From Acanthopleura granulata (lineage: Eukaryota > Mollusca > Polyplacophora > Chitonida > Chitonidae), in contig JABBOT010000080.1 in the NCBI GenBank assembly GCA_016165875.1, forward strand, positions 47,450,032-47,514,031: a DNA stretch of 64,000 nucleotides, read 5' to 3'. The notes below the pieces were generated by a model, which was not told the DNA's origin, did not search any database, and worked only from the letters and a program-made list of their open reading frames with translations. Positions within the stretch are counted from its first letter, which is position 1; each line of letters starts with the position of its first letter. Shown here in pieces: positions 1-12,840 of this stretch. The position numbers and the translations under genes are program-made.

Positions 1-98
1 TAACCTGAAGTAGGGATTGGAAATTAAATGGATCATTGCCATGTATTACGAGGAAATTAGTATTATTGTTCAAGAACTTTAATTCAAGTTAATTCATT

Positions 99-362
99 GG
101 CAATCAGCGGAATGCAGTTCAGTGCATGTAAGTGAAGTTTGAGTGTAGCATGGGTAATCAGCGGAATGCAGTTCAGTGCATGTAAGAAGTCTGAGTGTAG
201 CATGGGTAATCAGCGGAATGCAGTTCAGTGCATGTAAGTGAAGTTTGAGTGTAGCATGGGTAATCAGCAGAAGGCAGTTCAGTGCATGTAAGTCTGAGTG
301 TAGCATGGGTAATCAGCGGAATGCAGTTCAGTGCATGTAAGTGAAGTCTGAGTGTAACATGG
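99..362. repeat. Tandem repeat, about five copies of a 49-54 bp unit
   Basis: Five head-to-tail copies begin near 99, 152, 204, 258 and 307. Each starts with a form of GGTAATCAGCGGAATGCAG and ends near GAGTGTAGCAT. Copy lengths are about 53, 52, 54, 49 and 54 bp, the differences coming mainly from short losses in the GTAAGTGAAGT segment. Copies are nearly identical, so the expansion looks recent. On the - strand the repeat gives short open frames with repeating Leu-His-Ala-Leu-Asn-Cys text; these follow from the repeat and are not a gene. Confidence 0.93.
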
Positions 363-3300
363 GTGTTCAGAACTGAGTGATTTAACAGTTTAGGAGTCAT
401 GCAAAAATGGATGGATAGGCCTCATAGTTGGTACATTTTCAAAAAGTAAATTATTAAAGCAAATCTCTTATGATTTTTTCTATTAATTTATGTGACCATT
501 TCTTAAAATATTTGGCCTTTTCTAAACCAAGGGTACAAGACAGTTCCTAGATTTCACCCCTACTTTTAATTTGATGCATTAGAGTATTTTCTTCAGTTTG
601 AATGATATACCCAGATGCTAATTGGAGGTTACAATTTTATCATCAAACTCTGCAGAGGTAATAACCGAGAAATCATGCACAAAGATATGATAGAATGTTG
701 AAGTCTGATGCTTATCAAGATATCAGACCTTTCGTCAAGAGACAGGCCTAGGAGATGTGTTCTGCTGACTTTGCGACAGCTCAGTGAGAGAGAAGCAGAG
801 TTTTTTAGGCTATGGCAACCACTTGTTATGTCCTGGATGTTTCTCCCTATTCCAGTCTGTGCATTAGACAAAAAAAAAAAGGACGACGAAGAAAAACTTC
901 AGAAAGTTTTTATCATTTGGACCAAAATCCGTCTGAAGCAGCCAGTGGTCGTCAGGCTTGTCTTTGGAGACATCTTGACTGAATTATCCGAATTCTGACG
1001 AAAGCCTGTAAAATAAGAAAACATCAGTCTGAAAAAAAGGAGGCTGAAGTTAAAAAGAGGGCATGTATGTGAGTTTAATATGAGAGTGGCTGGTAGGGTA
1101 TCATGACTGGCCATGATGACAGAGTTTGCGACATGTGGCCGGCTCATGGTTTGTCACTGGTCAGAGATTCCCACAGCATCTTTACCACACCCTACTGCCG
1201 TGGGAAGATTTGACGAAAATTCTCATACTATGTTCCCGGATCCGCATGCCAATCTTAGTAATTAGTCTAAACATGAGACGCCTGAAATATATCATGATTA
1301 CCATCGACTTTAATCAAATCCATCCAGCTATGTGGATTTGTAACAACTGTCTGGCCTGATAAGACTCTGACTTCTGTGTTGTACAGTTTTGTTAGTACTG
1401 ATCTTTAGATGTGTAAATTGGGATTATCAGTTTAATGTCAGGAATCTGCAAACTTGTTCGTAGTCCCTAATTTAAATAGCTGTTGTCCTGTATTTTCTTC
1501 AACAGGGTCAGTGGGTCGTGAATCAAAACAAAAAATTTGTAAATACATGATATGTACCAAATAAAAGTTTGCTTCTTCCTGGTTTAATCTGAAATGTTAG
1601 TGAGGAAATAAATCAGCTTAATTGATTAAGGGCTGATGGAAATGTTTCGCTGAATGTATATGCAACAAATGCCTTTCAAACATTATTCAGAACACATGTT
1701 CATGAATAAATCTGAATGTACAAGAATAATTCAGTAAGAGTTATTTTAAGTGCTGTGTAACCTATTACAGTATGTGTCTTATATAGTATGCTGAATAATC
1801 ACTTATAGAGGGTTGAGTTAATATGATTATTCTTCAGTCTCTAGTGGATTGGTCGTGGAAGGACTTCAGGGGTTGGGAGGTGATCTTGTTTCTGTAACTC
1901 AGTAAATCTTTCAGGATTATGTTTGTGTACATCTAGCAACCAAAAAGGTTTTTGTAGATGAATTAAGGCACTGAAATGGAGCGAATCTTTCTTTTCACTG
2001 AGAAATTTGTTTTCTTAAATAACAACTGAAAATGGTTGTATGACACTGTACAAACTTTTGCTTTTGCTTACCTCTCAGAAAGTTTGGGGTGTACAACAGA
2101 CTTTGTGTTGGTGGCCAGGTCATCGAATTCTACACGTATGTGTGGTCATGTATTCTCCCAATGTCTATGTCACTTTATTATTTTCTCTTAAGTTTTTAGG
2201 ATATTTTCATCTGTGGGTGAATGCCCCATTGCTTAGCTGTGTGACAGTCCCCCCCCCCCTCCACCCTCCAACCACCACTCTTCCTCTCACTCCCCTAGCC
2301 CACAGCCCGCACATGGTCCCCACTTGTCTCAGGGATGTTTTGGTCTGTCCTTTCTGTCCAGGCTTCTATATTCATCCAGGTTTGTATACTAGATATATTT
2401 AGTTGGAGAAACAAGCATTCCCATCTGGTGCCAGTGTAATCTATCAGAATTAACCCTTCACCCCCCAGGGCATCTAAGCCATCCTCTCCCAGAGGCTGAG
2501 TCCTCAAACTTCATCCATCCCTGGTCTCTGCTGGTGCTGCTTATAGCTGGGTTTGTCACACATTAGGCTAGCTTGACATTCAGCCTAGCTGCAAACCCTC
2601 CATTCCAGAATAGAACAATTTTTTAAATTTTCAAGAAATATCAAGAAAATTTATGATAAAATTCTGTCCTTGCACCCATTTCAAGAAAAAAATTGTATTT
2701 TATTTACTCATTTATGACAATAAGAAATGTATTGTCTATTTACAAGTAGTTAGAGCTGTGTAACTGTTACGTCTGTGTTTGGAACAACCCCCATTCTGAG
2801 GCAAAGCCCATGAGATTAATGGCTAAAATAATTTCAGATCTGGGACCCTGAGAAAAAGCCAAGAATTTGTTTTTGTCTGTGCTTTCCTACTGTCAGATCT
2901 TTCACACTAGCTATAAGCTTCACGTTGGCTGTAGGTTTACATCATGCGATGTTTACACAGATGATAGGTTGAAAAAGCTAGGAAAAGCTGTTTACAATAA
3001 TTTCCACAATTGACCTACAGTTGTGGCAGCATATAGTTAGTGCTAAAGGGTATTTAATATGTCCATAAATCTTTTCTTCAAGAGATGTGATAAGAAGTAC
3101 TTTATTATGCCTCACATATTTATGTTGTAATCAACCAGGTAATTTATGTTGTGATCAAATTGTTTATTTCATTTCTTCAGTAATACTGAAAAACTGAAAA
3201 AAAGCTGTGCTGTAGCCAAAAACAGATGATACATGGTTTCAGCCATCAAATGGAAAGACGGACAGACACAGAGACAGACCGGCAGACATTAAAACCTCTA

Positions 3301-3629
3301 GCATCTTTGCTCATACTAAGTACACTAAGACTTGACAGACTTTTCTAAAGGCAGGCAAATACATATAAACACATGAGACAACATGCCGTGCTGATATAAA
3401 CAGTGTTGAGGAATGGAAAAACAAATCCAACTTTAATTGACTTGCGGCATGCAGGAGTGTAAAGCCACAGACACGATTTAAGTCATCAGTGATCCAAGTA
3501 ACATGATTCAAATGTAGGAGTGTCCTTGTTTGGTGGACCTATACAAAACGGAGAGATCATCAGAATGTTATAAGGTACATGCACCTTGTGGTAGTGTTTA
3601 TGTAGAGATGTGGGTGACCTTAATGGAGT

Positions 3630-3664
3630 GGGAGATGGGGTTGTGGGAGCCCCAGGGGGTAGGG
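3630..3664 (+). other. Potential G-quadruplex motif
   Basis: G-runs lie at 3630-3632, 3637-3640, 3645-3647, 3655-3659 and 3662-3664, separated by loops of 4, 4, 7 and 2 bases. This meets the usual four-run pattern (three or more G, loops of one to seven). No function is implied by sequence alone. Confidence 0.45.
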
Positions 3665-6180
3665 TCAGCACCCAGGATCCCAGCCAATTTCCAACCTATC
3701 TGATATGAATAGCCATCTCCTCTGGTCTCAGGGATCAAATCCACTTTACATCATGGTGAAGAGGGGTGGGGTGACAAGGGGGTGCCCAGCTAAGGTTACT
3801 TTAACAAGATGGATCTTTATTCAACCCCATGACTTCTGAGAAAGTAAGTTTGATGATAATTTACAGAAACCAAAAAAATAAAATTCAGAAGTCGTGTTAG
3901 TGAAGATAAAAAGATACGATTTGAATGCAAATAGTTTACAAATAGTCATAGTATTGCATGGTCATTGTTTTAGGCCAGGTTGGTGAAGTGAACTGGATTG
4001 CTGGTCTTACGGTGTTGTGTACCATTTGTCATTTGACAACTGATGTACAAAAATTTATTTTGATTGTTTCCATAAAGTATATTTTCTTTCTGAATAACTT
4101 CATTTTGACAAAAAAGAATTAAAAGATGATAATTTTCTCACAAAGTTTTATTTTCTCATGAAGTGTTATTGAAAAGTTCTATGACGTATATATGTTTGTT
4201 AGGTTCTATCAGGGAACAAAGAGCACTAGTTTTTGAAGTGAAAGGAATTTCCTCCAGTTAATAACAGTTCTAGTTCTGACTCCTGGTCTGTGTTAAAGGG
4301 TTAAGTGGAGGTCATCCAAGGTCAAGTGACTGTAGAGATTGAATCAAGTTTTATTGTCTTTGGGGAGCTTCCTAGGAACTGTTGATTAGATTACAACCAT
4401 TAGATTATTGACTTGAACGAAATGATGAGAGTCTAAAAGCCAGCAGAAAGTCTGCCGCCAAAACGAATTGGGTGATGTCTGCGAATCCAGCTAACATTGG
4501 AATGATCCAGCTGGTCCGGGAATGATGGCGAAGGAGCGAACACTTTAACAGGAAGCCATTTTTGTGTGCCATCATCACCTTTCCTTTCAAGTGGAGAGCG
4601 AGAAATTCTCAGTCAGCAATAGTGATTAAACCACAGGCCAGAGGAAACAGTGGTGCCGAAGCAATGTTGAAGAAATTAAATCCTAATTCGCTGTCAGATG
4701 TGGTTAAATTAAGCTTAACATGACTGAAGCCAAGAAAATGGCTGCTGGCCTTGTGGACAGCTTGACATTCTATCTGATAGCTACAGACAATGATCAGAAT
4801 GCAAAAGCACATCTTTGCTGTCTGTAATCTCCCAGCGTCATCCTATGGCTTCACACTGACAAGTTTGATGCCCTACAAATGAAATTTGACAGAAGTTTGT
4901 CAAGTATGAATAGTTTGCTGGAACCAGGAGTCAAGAAGTCCTCAACTTGACCAGATTCTTTTGTGGTTGGATGTCTCAAGGTTCAGTGTCTTGCGAACCA
5001 GAGTTCTGTCATAGACTTTAACTACTTCTTTAACCTCTTAAAGTATATGAAGTGTGTGTTCATGGCACATATTCAGTTCCATTCCTCTGGAGTAGCTTAC
5101 AGTATTGCCAACTCCAAAATTGTACAGCCAAACACAATGTTTTATTGCCAAAATCAAATTTATTAAGGTACATAATATGCATTATCATGTCTGGGCAGTT
5201 CATAATCTCATGGAAACTATTAGTCTATCTCATTAAAAAACCGGTCTGTTTGTCCCATCTATTTTATTAATCATTTATTTTGTGAATCAGTGTTGATATA
5301 TATGAACACTATAACTTTTCTGCTACAAATATGACTACTCATCTGTGGAAGTGTCATCAGTGGAAGTGGCAAGTTGCTTAACTTTATATTTGCATATACA
5401 TATATTTGTTTTTGTAAACATCACATGCTACTTTCTTGGAAATTCACATATGGCATTGCTAAAACCTCTTTAAATGAATACATAAGAAATGAAAACTAAA
5501 TATTTGTCTTCTACAAAAATTTTTTTATTGTGTATTTGTTTTTTCTGGTAATAGTAACCTGAGAATTGAAAACTTTTGCGGTATGTTTAACTTTGTGATG
5601 TTTATGTAGTGAAGTATACATTGATTTCCAGTTTGCTCAAGTTCAAGATTGTTTTAATGAAATTATGAATAAGAAACATGTGAGCTCATAGAAAATGGAA
5701 AAGAGAGTTTGAATGAATAGTGAAAAAGACTGATTTGTTTGATTTTTGCATTATTAATTTTTGGTTGATCTTTAGGACTGTCAGTTCATTGTTTTGAGGA
5801 TAAAAGTTAAAGGCTGCTATACATTTGGCAACTCAAAATATGTATATTAGGACTTATAGTGATCGACCATAAGAGGTTCAGTTTAGTAGCTGTCCAAAAC
5901 TTGCAGTCTAACAACACCTGACCTTGTTTACAGATACAAGGCCATTTCGTTTGATTCTTGTCAGATGTCCTACGATCAAGAATACCTAAACATGGTCTTT
6001 GGAGTCCAGGCTCATAAAAATTATTGGAAAATCATGTTGAATTTTGGGCAAATCGATGACAACTAAAATCTCTCCCTGAAACTCTGCTCCAGTATTACCT
6101 GTGAAGGCCATTCAGGTGAAGGTGATGAGGCCATCTACACCAGGCCAGGTGATTCATTCATTGATGTTGGTCATTAATTA

Positions 6181-6440
6181 AGTGGGTGGTTAAACGGCAG
6201 GCTGTTTACCTCAGGTTAACGAAGAGGTGAGAGGTATGGGGATCAGTCGACAGTCCGAATGGTTCAGGCGTGCTTCCACTGCTCCGCTCAGAGGCCATTC
6301 ACAACCTGTATGTTTATCTGCGCCGGAATTCAGGGAGGAATTTAGACAGGCCCGTGTCAATGTAGCTAACATACAGCCATTGGATGGCCGGGGCCATCGG
6401 TACATAACAAGAGAACGGTTCATCGGTTCATCGTAGCCCA
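6181..6440. promoter_or_regulatory. Dense, G+C-richer island, possible regulatory element
   Basis: This 260-bp block is visibly richer in G+C and in CpG than its flanks. It holds a perfect 7-bp inverted repeat, GATGGCC (6383-6389) facing GGCCATC (6392-6398), and a direct repeat of GGTTCATC at 6417-6433. Short open frames on both strands overlap here, but none resembles a known protein. A conserved non-coding element is my best reading; this is inference from composition. Confidence 0.25.
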
Positions 6441-7482
6441 GGTTCTCTCGGTGAACACTTTGCAGCACGTTCATGAACTTCCCCTCATCAGCTTTCCAAA
6501 TTTACCTTTGAGCCTAGGAAACAATAAATATATTGTTGAACACCCCCTATAATTTGATTAGTCTGGGGGCTGAGCTGCGGGAACGCAGTACCTGGCCATT
6601 CTCTCTGTTGGCCACTTACCTGAGAAGATTGGGGATCTTCTGGGGTTAGTTAGTCTAGACAGGGGTAGAGGGATTGCCCCTGGGGTCAAGCAGAGGCAGG
6701 CCCTAAATTGCACGGGATTGGGTAACTTGTATTGAGCTGATGTTTTGGGGAAAGTTTAAGATGGTACATCCAGTACATATTGACACAGGAGGGGAAAGTT
6801 AGTTATTGCACTGACACAAAATAGTACAGGACACAAGGCACAGTAATGATGCAGAAGTGGGAAAATATCTGGAAGATAAGGAATATGCCCAAAACAGATT
6901 TTATATTTGTTCTTTTCGCAACCATTTTCTAACTTTACATATGTTAACAGGCTTTGTTCACAGATGTAGATAGTTTCTTGTTTATTGTTAGATGTAAGAA
7001 TTTAGACCTACCTGCAATACACAGTTCTACACCTGCATAATGGCCGAACTGAGCATTCTGGAATATCCAATGAATCGTTCCTGATTGATGGTGTTTAAAT
7101 TGCTCTGTACTCAAATTCCTTATTCTTTTTTAAGTTAAAAAGCCAATATAGACATGGATGAAAACAAAACCCAATGTAGATAAAGTAATTAATGCTCTTG
7201 TTAGACATAAATTACTGTTCTATATGACGTGTCTTCGTTAACACGTCAGCGTTAATTAGACTCCACTGTTGCCAAGACAAGGTCAGAATATTGGGTCTGA
7301 GGGATTGGGAATGATGACAAACAAACACACTGACACTGCTTTGTTTTTTCCTGGCTGGCTAACGGAGCACACTGTACAAATTTATCTGCAATTGTCAATT
7401 AGCAAAATGAAGAGTTGCAAAGAGATGAGAAGCTGTCAGACATTATCTGTTTACCTGTCTGCTCGTCGTTACGTGTAAATAC

Positions 7483-7492
7483 AGGTGTGAAA
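7483..7492 (+). promoter_or_regulatory. T-box-like binding motif
   Basis: AGGTGTGAAA matches the commonly cited T-box half-site exactly. Similar AGGTGTGAA / TTCACACCT matches occur at 12821-12830, 16183-16191, 44364-44372, 54864-54872 and 59534-59542. A 9-10 bp motif is expected by chance at some rate in 64 kb, so occupancy cannot be claimed. Confidence 0.25.
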
Positions 7493-7700
7493 CCTGATGA
7501 CAGGCGGGAAGACACCCGCTTCGTTAACGGATGAGTCCAATAATCCATATAAGAGCATCCTTCGTTACAGAAGACGTCCTTATCACTTTGTTGCCCAAGC
7601 CTTTAATTAGCGATCGAAGTAATCTATTTCACTGATTAGGCTTTGTTAAAGATTGATTTCTTTTTAAAACTTTGCCTAAAAGGCGTTCTTTCTCCCCCAT

Positions 7701-7722
7701 TCTCTCTCTCTCTCTTTCTTTT
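7701..7722. repeat. CT-rich microsatellite
   Basis: About seven CT dinucleotides are followed by a pyrimidine tail. Simple-sequence repeat only. Confidence 0.85.
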
Positions 7723-8150
7723 CGTTTTTCCTGAGGACATGTTATATCAAGGCAAGCAGAGTGGTGGTGAACATAGTGATGAAATGTTGTGTATTTCAAA
7801 AAATGGTTTTTATTCATTCTACAGAAAACATCACTTCATTGATCGAGTCTCGTTTTAAAATCCTTAAATACATTTAAAAATTGCTACATTCTATATTTAA
7901 CAGATTGTCTTAATCCTACATTTTGCTCTTTGAAAAACTTCTGCCAATTTATAAAAATTTTAAAGGCTGTGGAGCACATTTATAGTTACATCAATTACAG
8001 TTTGTATTGGCATAATGCACGGCCTTAGAACTAGGTAAATCGGACAGAGTTGTTTTGTTTAATGATCTTTAACTGTATGTATAAAGAACAGAATATTCTG
8101 TGGGCAGGTCAGAAAGCTCAATGAAGACCTGGCTTTTTTTCACAAGCAAC

Positions 8151-8312
8151 TTATGTAATGGGTTAGAGTATTACAAATTGATACGAACCTTTATGTAATG
8201 GGTTAGAGTACCACAAATTGATACAAGCCTTTATGTAATGGGTTAGAGTACTACAAATTGATATGAGCCTTTATTTAATGGGTTAGAGTACTACAAATTG
8301 ATATGAACCCTT
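8151..8312. repeat. Tandem repeat, four exact-length 40-bp units
   Basis: Units start at 8151, 8191, 8231 and 8271, each opening with TTATGTAATGGGTTAGAGTA (the last has TTATTTAATG). Every unit is exactly 40 bp, and they differ only by scattered substitutions in the second half (for example ATACGAACC, ATACAAGCC, ATATGAGCC). The conserved period with no indels suggests recent duplication. Confidence 0.93.
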
Positions 8313-11300
8313 AAATAAAACAATCATAGAACCATTTTCTGATAACTTTTTCAGAAGTGAGAATTTGAAGATTATAACGCCTGATGAAAACACGATGTGG
8401 AAGAAAGCTGAAGGGGAAAATCGATATATTTTCTCAGGTTGACCAGGAAAGACAAGAAATATTTTAACAGTGTTATCAATGAAAAGGGTTATGAGTTGAG
8501 TCTGTGTTGGTTGATGAATACACTGGTTTAATTTGGAGAGTCTGTTTACCTTGAGGATGTTGCCATTGGAATTCATTGTATTTAATCACTAATTGCTCTA
8601 ATTGGTTCTCTTTTTTCCATTTTCATGTTAAACTCAGGTGGGTCCTAACCCTGACACATGTAATCACGACATGTGCCTCGTAACAAAGAAATAAAATTTG
8701 TAACACTTACTGGGAACTTATTGATGAATGCTGTTGATAATGGATTGGGTTCAGGATGGTTTTTTATTTTTTTTTATTTATTTATTTTTTTTTAAATTTC
8801 AAAGCATTTTACTTATGTATGAAATGGTTTTGAACAAAGATGATTGTCACACAAGGCACATGCAGGTGGCTCGTCAACAGTTGACACTGATTTGATCTGT
8901 TGCATCACAGGCTGCATGACATTGTGTCCAGTGTGTGTAGGTTACCTGTAACAGAGACCGGGTTTCTCTGAAGATGTACATACTTCAGATCTGAAGCAGT
9001 GACTGTTCTTTTGTTGCCATCAGATATTGGAGGATGTGAAAGGTGACATTTGTGAAAGTAGATCAGAATTCCCAGCAGACACATTGTCCTCAGAGAAAGT
9101 GGTAACTGCCAAGTGCTGGCTACATTTATCTCCAAAAAACTTGTTTTCACTGAAGAGAGAAAATATTTGACTTAGGGAAAAGTTTCTGTTCAGATAAATG
9201 GAAACAGGCTGGTGCTTTCTCCATTACTTACACCCAAAGAAGGACTCTGATGAAGACTGCTGCAAAATACCTACACACACAGGGAAGTCTTGGGGTAGAA
9301 CTTGCGTTGGAAAATGACACATCATTCTCCCTCTTGGAAGGGATTGCGCCATCTTTTGGTCCTTTTTTTTTTTTTTTTTTACCTGTAAAAGTAGAAACTG
9401 CACCAATTTAGTCTCTCTACCAATGTTATGCGACAGTGTAAGGGCTTTTTGTTACAAAATTCAGACCCTTTTGTTGAGAGAAAAAAAAAACAGAAAACAC
9501 AATTTTGGGGAGCTCTTTCCTTACTTGTCTATATTTTATGGTTTTGTCATATCTAAGTTTAACCAATGATGCCATTTCAGCAAGTGCTTGGAGTTTGCAC
9601 ATCTTATTCATTGTAGATGAATTCTGACGTAGTAACTGAGTGGAGGAAAAATGTCAAAAAGTTTTGTGGATAGTTTAAAGTTTTTGTGAGTTCTACAATA
9701 TGTTAACTGAAATCTAAACGGGTTTGGTGTAGGTTTTATCTGCTTTTAAAGTTTTGATTACACATGAGTGCACTTGTGTGAAAAATACTGCATGTTTTGG
9801 TTTGCACAATTACCTTGTCGGACGTCTTCAATAGTAATGAAAGCTAAATGTTACTGATCAACTTCTTTCTCATTATAATAGGTAAAGAAACAACTTGATC
9901 TTCAGTTTAATTGAAAATTAATGAACTGAAATACTGTTTTTCTTTTGAAAGCCTAAAATGTCCTAAAATGGAGAAATCAGTTGTGTGATTACTGTGCCTC
10001 AGACAGCCAATCAATTTTGTGCTCAGAAAATACTGTATAAAGAAAATAAGTGGAATTATTTTATCTTTCATGCATTTTATTACTGAAATTTATCATATTT
10101 TATAATTGATAAAACATCTGATTTCCACTGATGTAACCATAAGTAATTGCTTATAAATTTTGTCGCTTTTACATCAAAGTGCAAGTGTATGATGATTTAT
10201 TCAGATTGTCATCTTGATGTTCCTGTGTAGCAGATCTGTTCATTGCACAACAGCCCTGAGCACTTCTTTCGCAGAGATCTGATTTAGTTTTGTTCATCCT
10301 TTGTTTTGCAGATTTGAAAATTTGATGACTAAAGAAAGAAATATGATTCATGAGCCATGTAATTTTTTTTAATTTTTGAATTTGAAATTTTCTGATGCTA
10401 ATTTTATTATAGTCCAATTGAACATTGGCTTCTGCTCAACTGCATTCTCTCTTGAGCTATAATGCAGACTAGAGGTAGAATAAAAAATAAAAAAAAAAGA
10501 GCCTGACGATTGGGGAAAAAAAATAAAATAAAGAAGAATTATCCCCTCATAGCTGAAATTGTAGAAAACAGAGACAAGGAGAACAAAGGGGTTTGAAGGA
10601 AGCATTGCAGCTGCGTGCGACGGTGAAGTGCTGCAGCTATTATGGTGAAGTGTTGTGTTTCACTGAGGCAGGGCCAGGTACGGAGGCTAGGGAAGATATC
10701 AGCTCTCCATCCCCCATCCTCATCACTTCTCATAGAGCAGGTGGGCAGGGAAACAAAACCAGCTCTGCAGCAAAGACCCACTGATAAGGGCTTCATGTTT
10801 TACATTTCCTCTTTGAGAGTACCTGGTATGCCAAATATTTAAATGCATTCATGGGATTTTTTATTTTTTTTTATATTTATTTCTTTTTTGACAAGAAGGA
10901 ATGAACAAAAAATGTTCTTAGTATTTTTATTTGTCTTCAGTTAATTAAAAGGTTTTTGTTTGTCAAATAAATAAGATCAATGTCTACAACTTCAAATTTA
11001 TAGAAGACTTTACTTACGAAAGAGAATGGAATGATCAAATAATCGCTGTTCACTATTTTTTTAATATTTCCCTGTTTTGTGTTAAAATTTAATTCAATAG
11101 AGAAAAAAAATGTGTTAAGGTAACTTTTATACTCTTTATAATCAAGGAAGTTAATGTTTGAAATTATTCTGAGTAGTTCTCGAACGGACATTTTTGCAGA
11201 AAAGAAAACTTCAAAGTGACTTAAGATGTAATGAGTCTTAAGGATTGTTTTTTCTTTGTTCTTTTGTGGTCTTGTGTTCTGTTAAGGCGGTTTTAAACCC

Positions 11301-11670
11301 CACAAAATATGTTGTTCTGATGTACAAAGGAACTATGCGGATGGTTATTAGAAGCTGACCCCTGACGGGTAGACCTATCGTCAGCGGGGCAGCTGAGTCA
11401 ATATGGCTTTTCCCCTCTCTATCCTGTCACATCATACCACACCTCCTTCCCAGCTCTCTGCTCTGTCCAGGGTCAGCAAAGATCGTAAAAATGCTGGAAA
11501 GAAACTGATAAAAATATAAAAACAAAGGCAAAAAAGTTCACAAAAGGTGATACTTATTTGAGACACGGTAATTGATTTGTAGGACATACATATTTTGTTT
11601 GAAGGCTTTGTTATTATTTCTTATAATTATTTATGATTTGATGTCATTACTTTATTCTAACATCACAAGG
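8313..11670. other. Non-coding stretch, no gene seen
   Basis: Strongly A+T-rich with T-rich and A-rich tracts (8760-8800, 9363-9380 with about 18 T, 10485-10530, 10858-10890). The open frames here are short, low-complexity or A+T driven, with no recognisable domain. No RNA gene is recognised. Confidence 0.6.
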
Positions 11671-11684
11671 CTTCATTGATTTTA
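11671..11684. repeat. Left target-site duplication (CTTCATTGATTTTA)
   Basis: The 14-bp sequence CTTCATTGATTTTA is repeated exactly at 11860-11873, bracketing the SINE-like element. A duplication of this length fits target-primed reverse transcription. Confidence 0.8.
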
Positions 11685-11859
11685 TTTATTTATTTATTTA
11701 TTTGATTGATGTTTTACGCTGTACTCAAGGATATTTCACTCACACGAGGGTGGCCAGCATTATGGTGAGAGGAAACCAGGCAGAGCCCTGAGGAAACCCA
11801 CGACTGTTCGCAGGTTGCTGGCAGACCTTCCTCGTATGGCCAGAGAGGAAGCCAGTACA
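11685..11859 (-). mobile_element. 5'-truncated SINE-like retroposon, lophotrochozoan type
   Basis: The 175-bp segment sits between two perfect 14-bp direct repeats. Read on the - strand it runs from CTGGCTTCCTCTCTGGCC, through CTGCCAGCAACCTGCG and CCACCATAATGCTGGCC, to an AAATAAATAAATAAATAA tail, so it is oriented minus with the tail at the low-coordinate end. I recall the same core, including the TTGAGTACxGCGTAAAAC block just before the tail, from dispersed SINEs in mollusc and related genomes, where full-length copies carry a tRNA-like head. That head is missing here, so this looks like a 5' truncation at insertion. The family identity is from memory. The target-site duplication and tail are seen directly. 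Confidence 0.75.
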
Positions 11860-11873
11860 CTTCATTGATTTTA
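11860..11873. repeat. Right target-site duplication (CTTCATTGATTTTA)
   Basis: Exact second copy of the 14-bp flank found at 11671-11684. No mismatch has accumulated between the two copies, which suggests that the insertion is not very old even though its body differs from the core I remember. Confidence 0.8.
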
Positions 11874-12129
11874 AACTTGATTCAAATAATAATGGACTAA
11901 AAATTAGACTCATTTTAAAAAATGGGAAAATTGTTTTATATTATTTGTCATTGATACCACACCACAAAAGCACTTATGGTTCAGTATTTACTTGTAGTTA
12001 TTGATATTGGAAAAAAAAAGGATGCTGTTTTTTTTCTTACCTTTAGGAACAAAGTAAAACTGAAAAACACTCTGGCAGGCTATGTTGACAAAGTTAAAGA
12101 CAGGTGGAAGTGGTAGCAGGGATTAAGCT

Positions 12130-12840
12130 GCCACACCTGTACATTTAGCTTTGATCTCATTGATTACAGGTGTGTTGTGCTACACAAACTGAATTTAGGT
12201 GGAAAAAAGGCATTGTATCAGATGAGAATGCTTTTCAAAGGAAGGAAGAGATCAATTGTCAGAGGTATCAATGTTTCTTGATAAAACACAATTTAAACAG
12301 TGTGTGTATGAAATTAAACAAGGTAGTCTCCCATTTGAAAAATAAAATCTGTTCAGTGAGAAACAGTGCAGAATCGTATCTGAAAAAAAGCTGGGAAAGT
12401 GTTGATAATTAATATTAGCTCATGAATTCCTTGTATATAAACTATTCCACATGTAACTTGTGTTAAAATTATTCTGCGTACTTGATTGATTCCAGTCTAT
12501 ATATGTTGTGTAATGTTTACACTCCCATTTCTCAGTTAAAACTCAAAAGTATTACACATAAGGGTACAGCATGAAAACTGGCAACTTCATACTGTTCACT
12601 GAACTACTAATTCCAGTTTGCCACACTGGAAGAAAGTCAAGTTTTGTTTCTAGAAATTATTCTGAAAGCATGTGAATAGTTAATCTTTGCAGTGTGATTA
12701 TATTTTGTCATCAGGAGACGGATGAGGTCGCACCTGAGTGCTGCCCCTGCTTTAAATGATTGGGATAACAGGTGTGGTGAGACAACTGAAATAGTGCCAT
12801 TAAGTGCTTATATTGACTTGTTTCACACCTGTAAGTGACT
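12130..12840. promoter_or_regulatory. Cluster of CACCTG/CAGGTG motifs
   Basis: ACACCTGT or ACAGGTGT-like sites occur near 12132, 12166, 12768 and 12822, the last within the T-box-like TTTCACACCT at 12821-12830. CACCTG/CAGGTG is the E-box preferred by Snail/ZEB and E-protein factors. A regulatory role is inferred from clustering only. Confidence 0.2.

Larger units (their letters stand above)
363..8150. other. Non-coding stretch, no gene seen
   Basis: No convincing exon is visible on either strand. Open frames are short, stop-bounded and compositionally like their A+T-rich surroundings. Landmarks are a C-run with a pyrimidine tract (2251-2290), a possible four-run G-quadruplex motif (3630-3664), a denser island at 6181-6440, a T-box-like site at 7483-7492 and a CT microsatellite at 7701-7722. 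If the PR exon at 24192 has its first exons outside this window, this is intron; otherwise it is 5' flank. Confidence 0.6.

Noticed and set aside
94..400. Repetitive Leu/His/Asn/Cys-rich - strand frames
   Set aside because: They are readings of the 49-54 bp tandem repeat, not a repeat protein.
708..998. A 96-codon + strand frame
   Set aside because: Contains an A-run encoding poly-Lys and matches no family I know; an equally long frame overlaps on the other strand.
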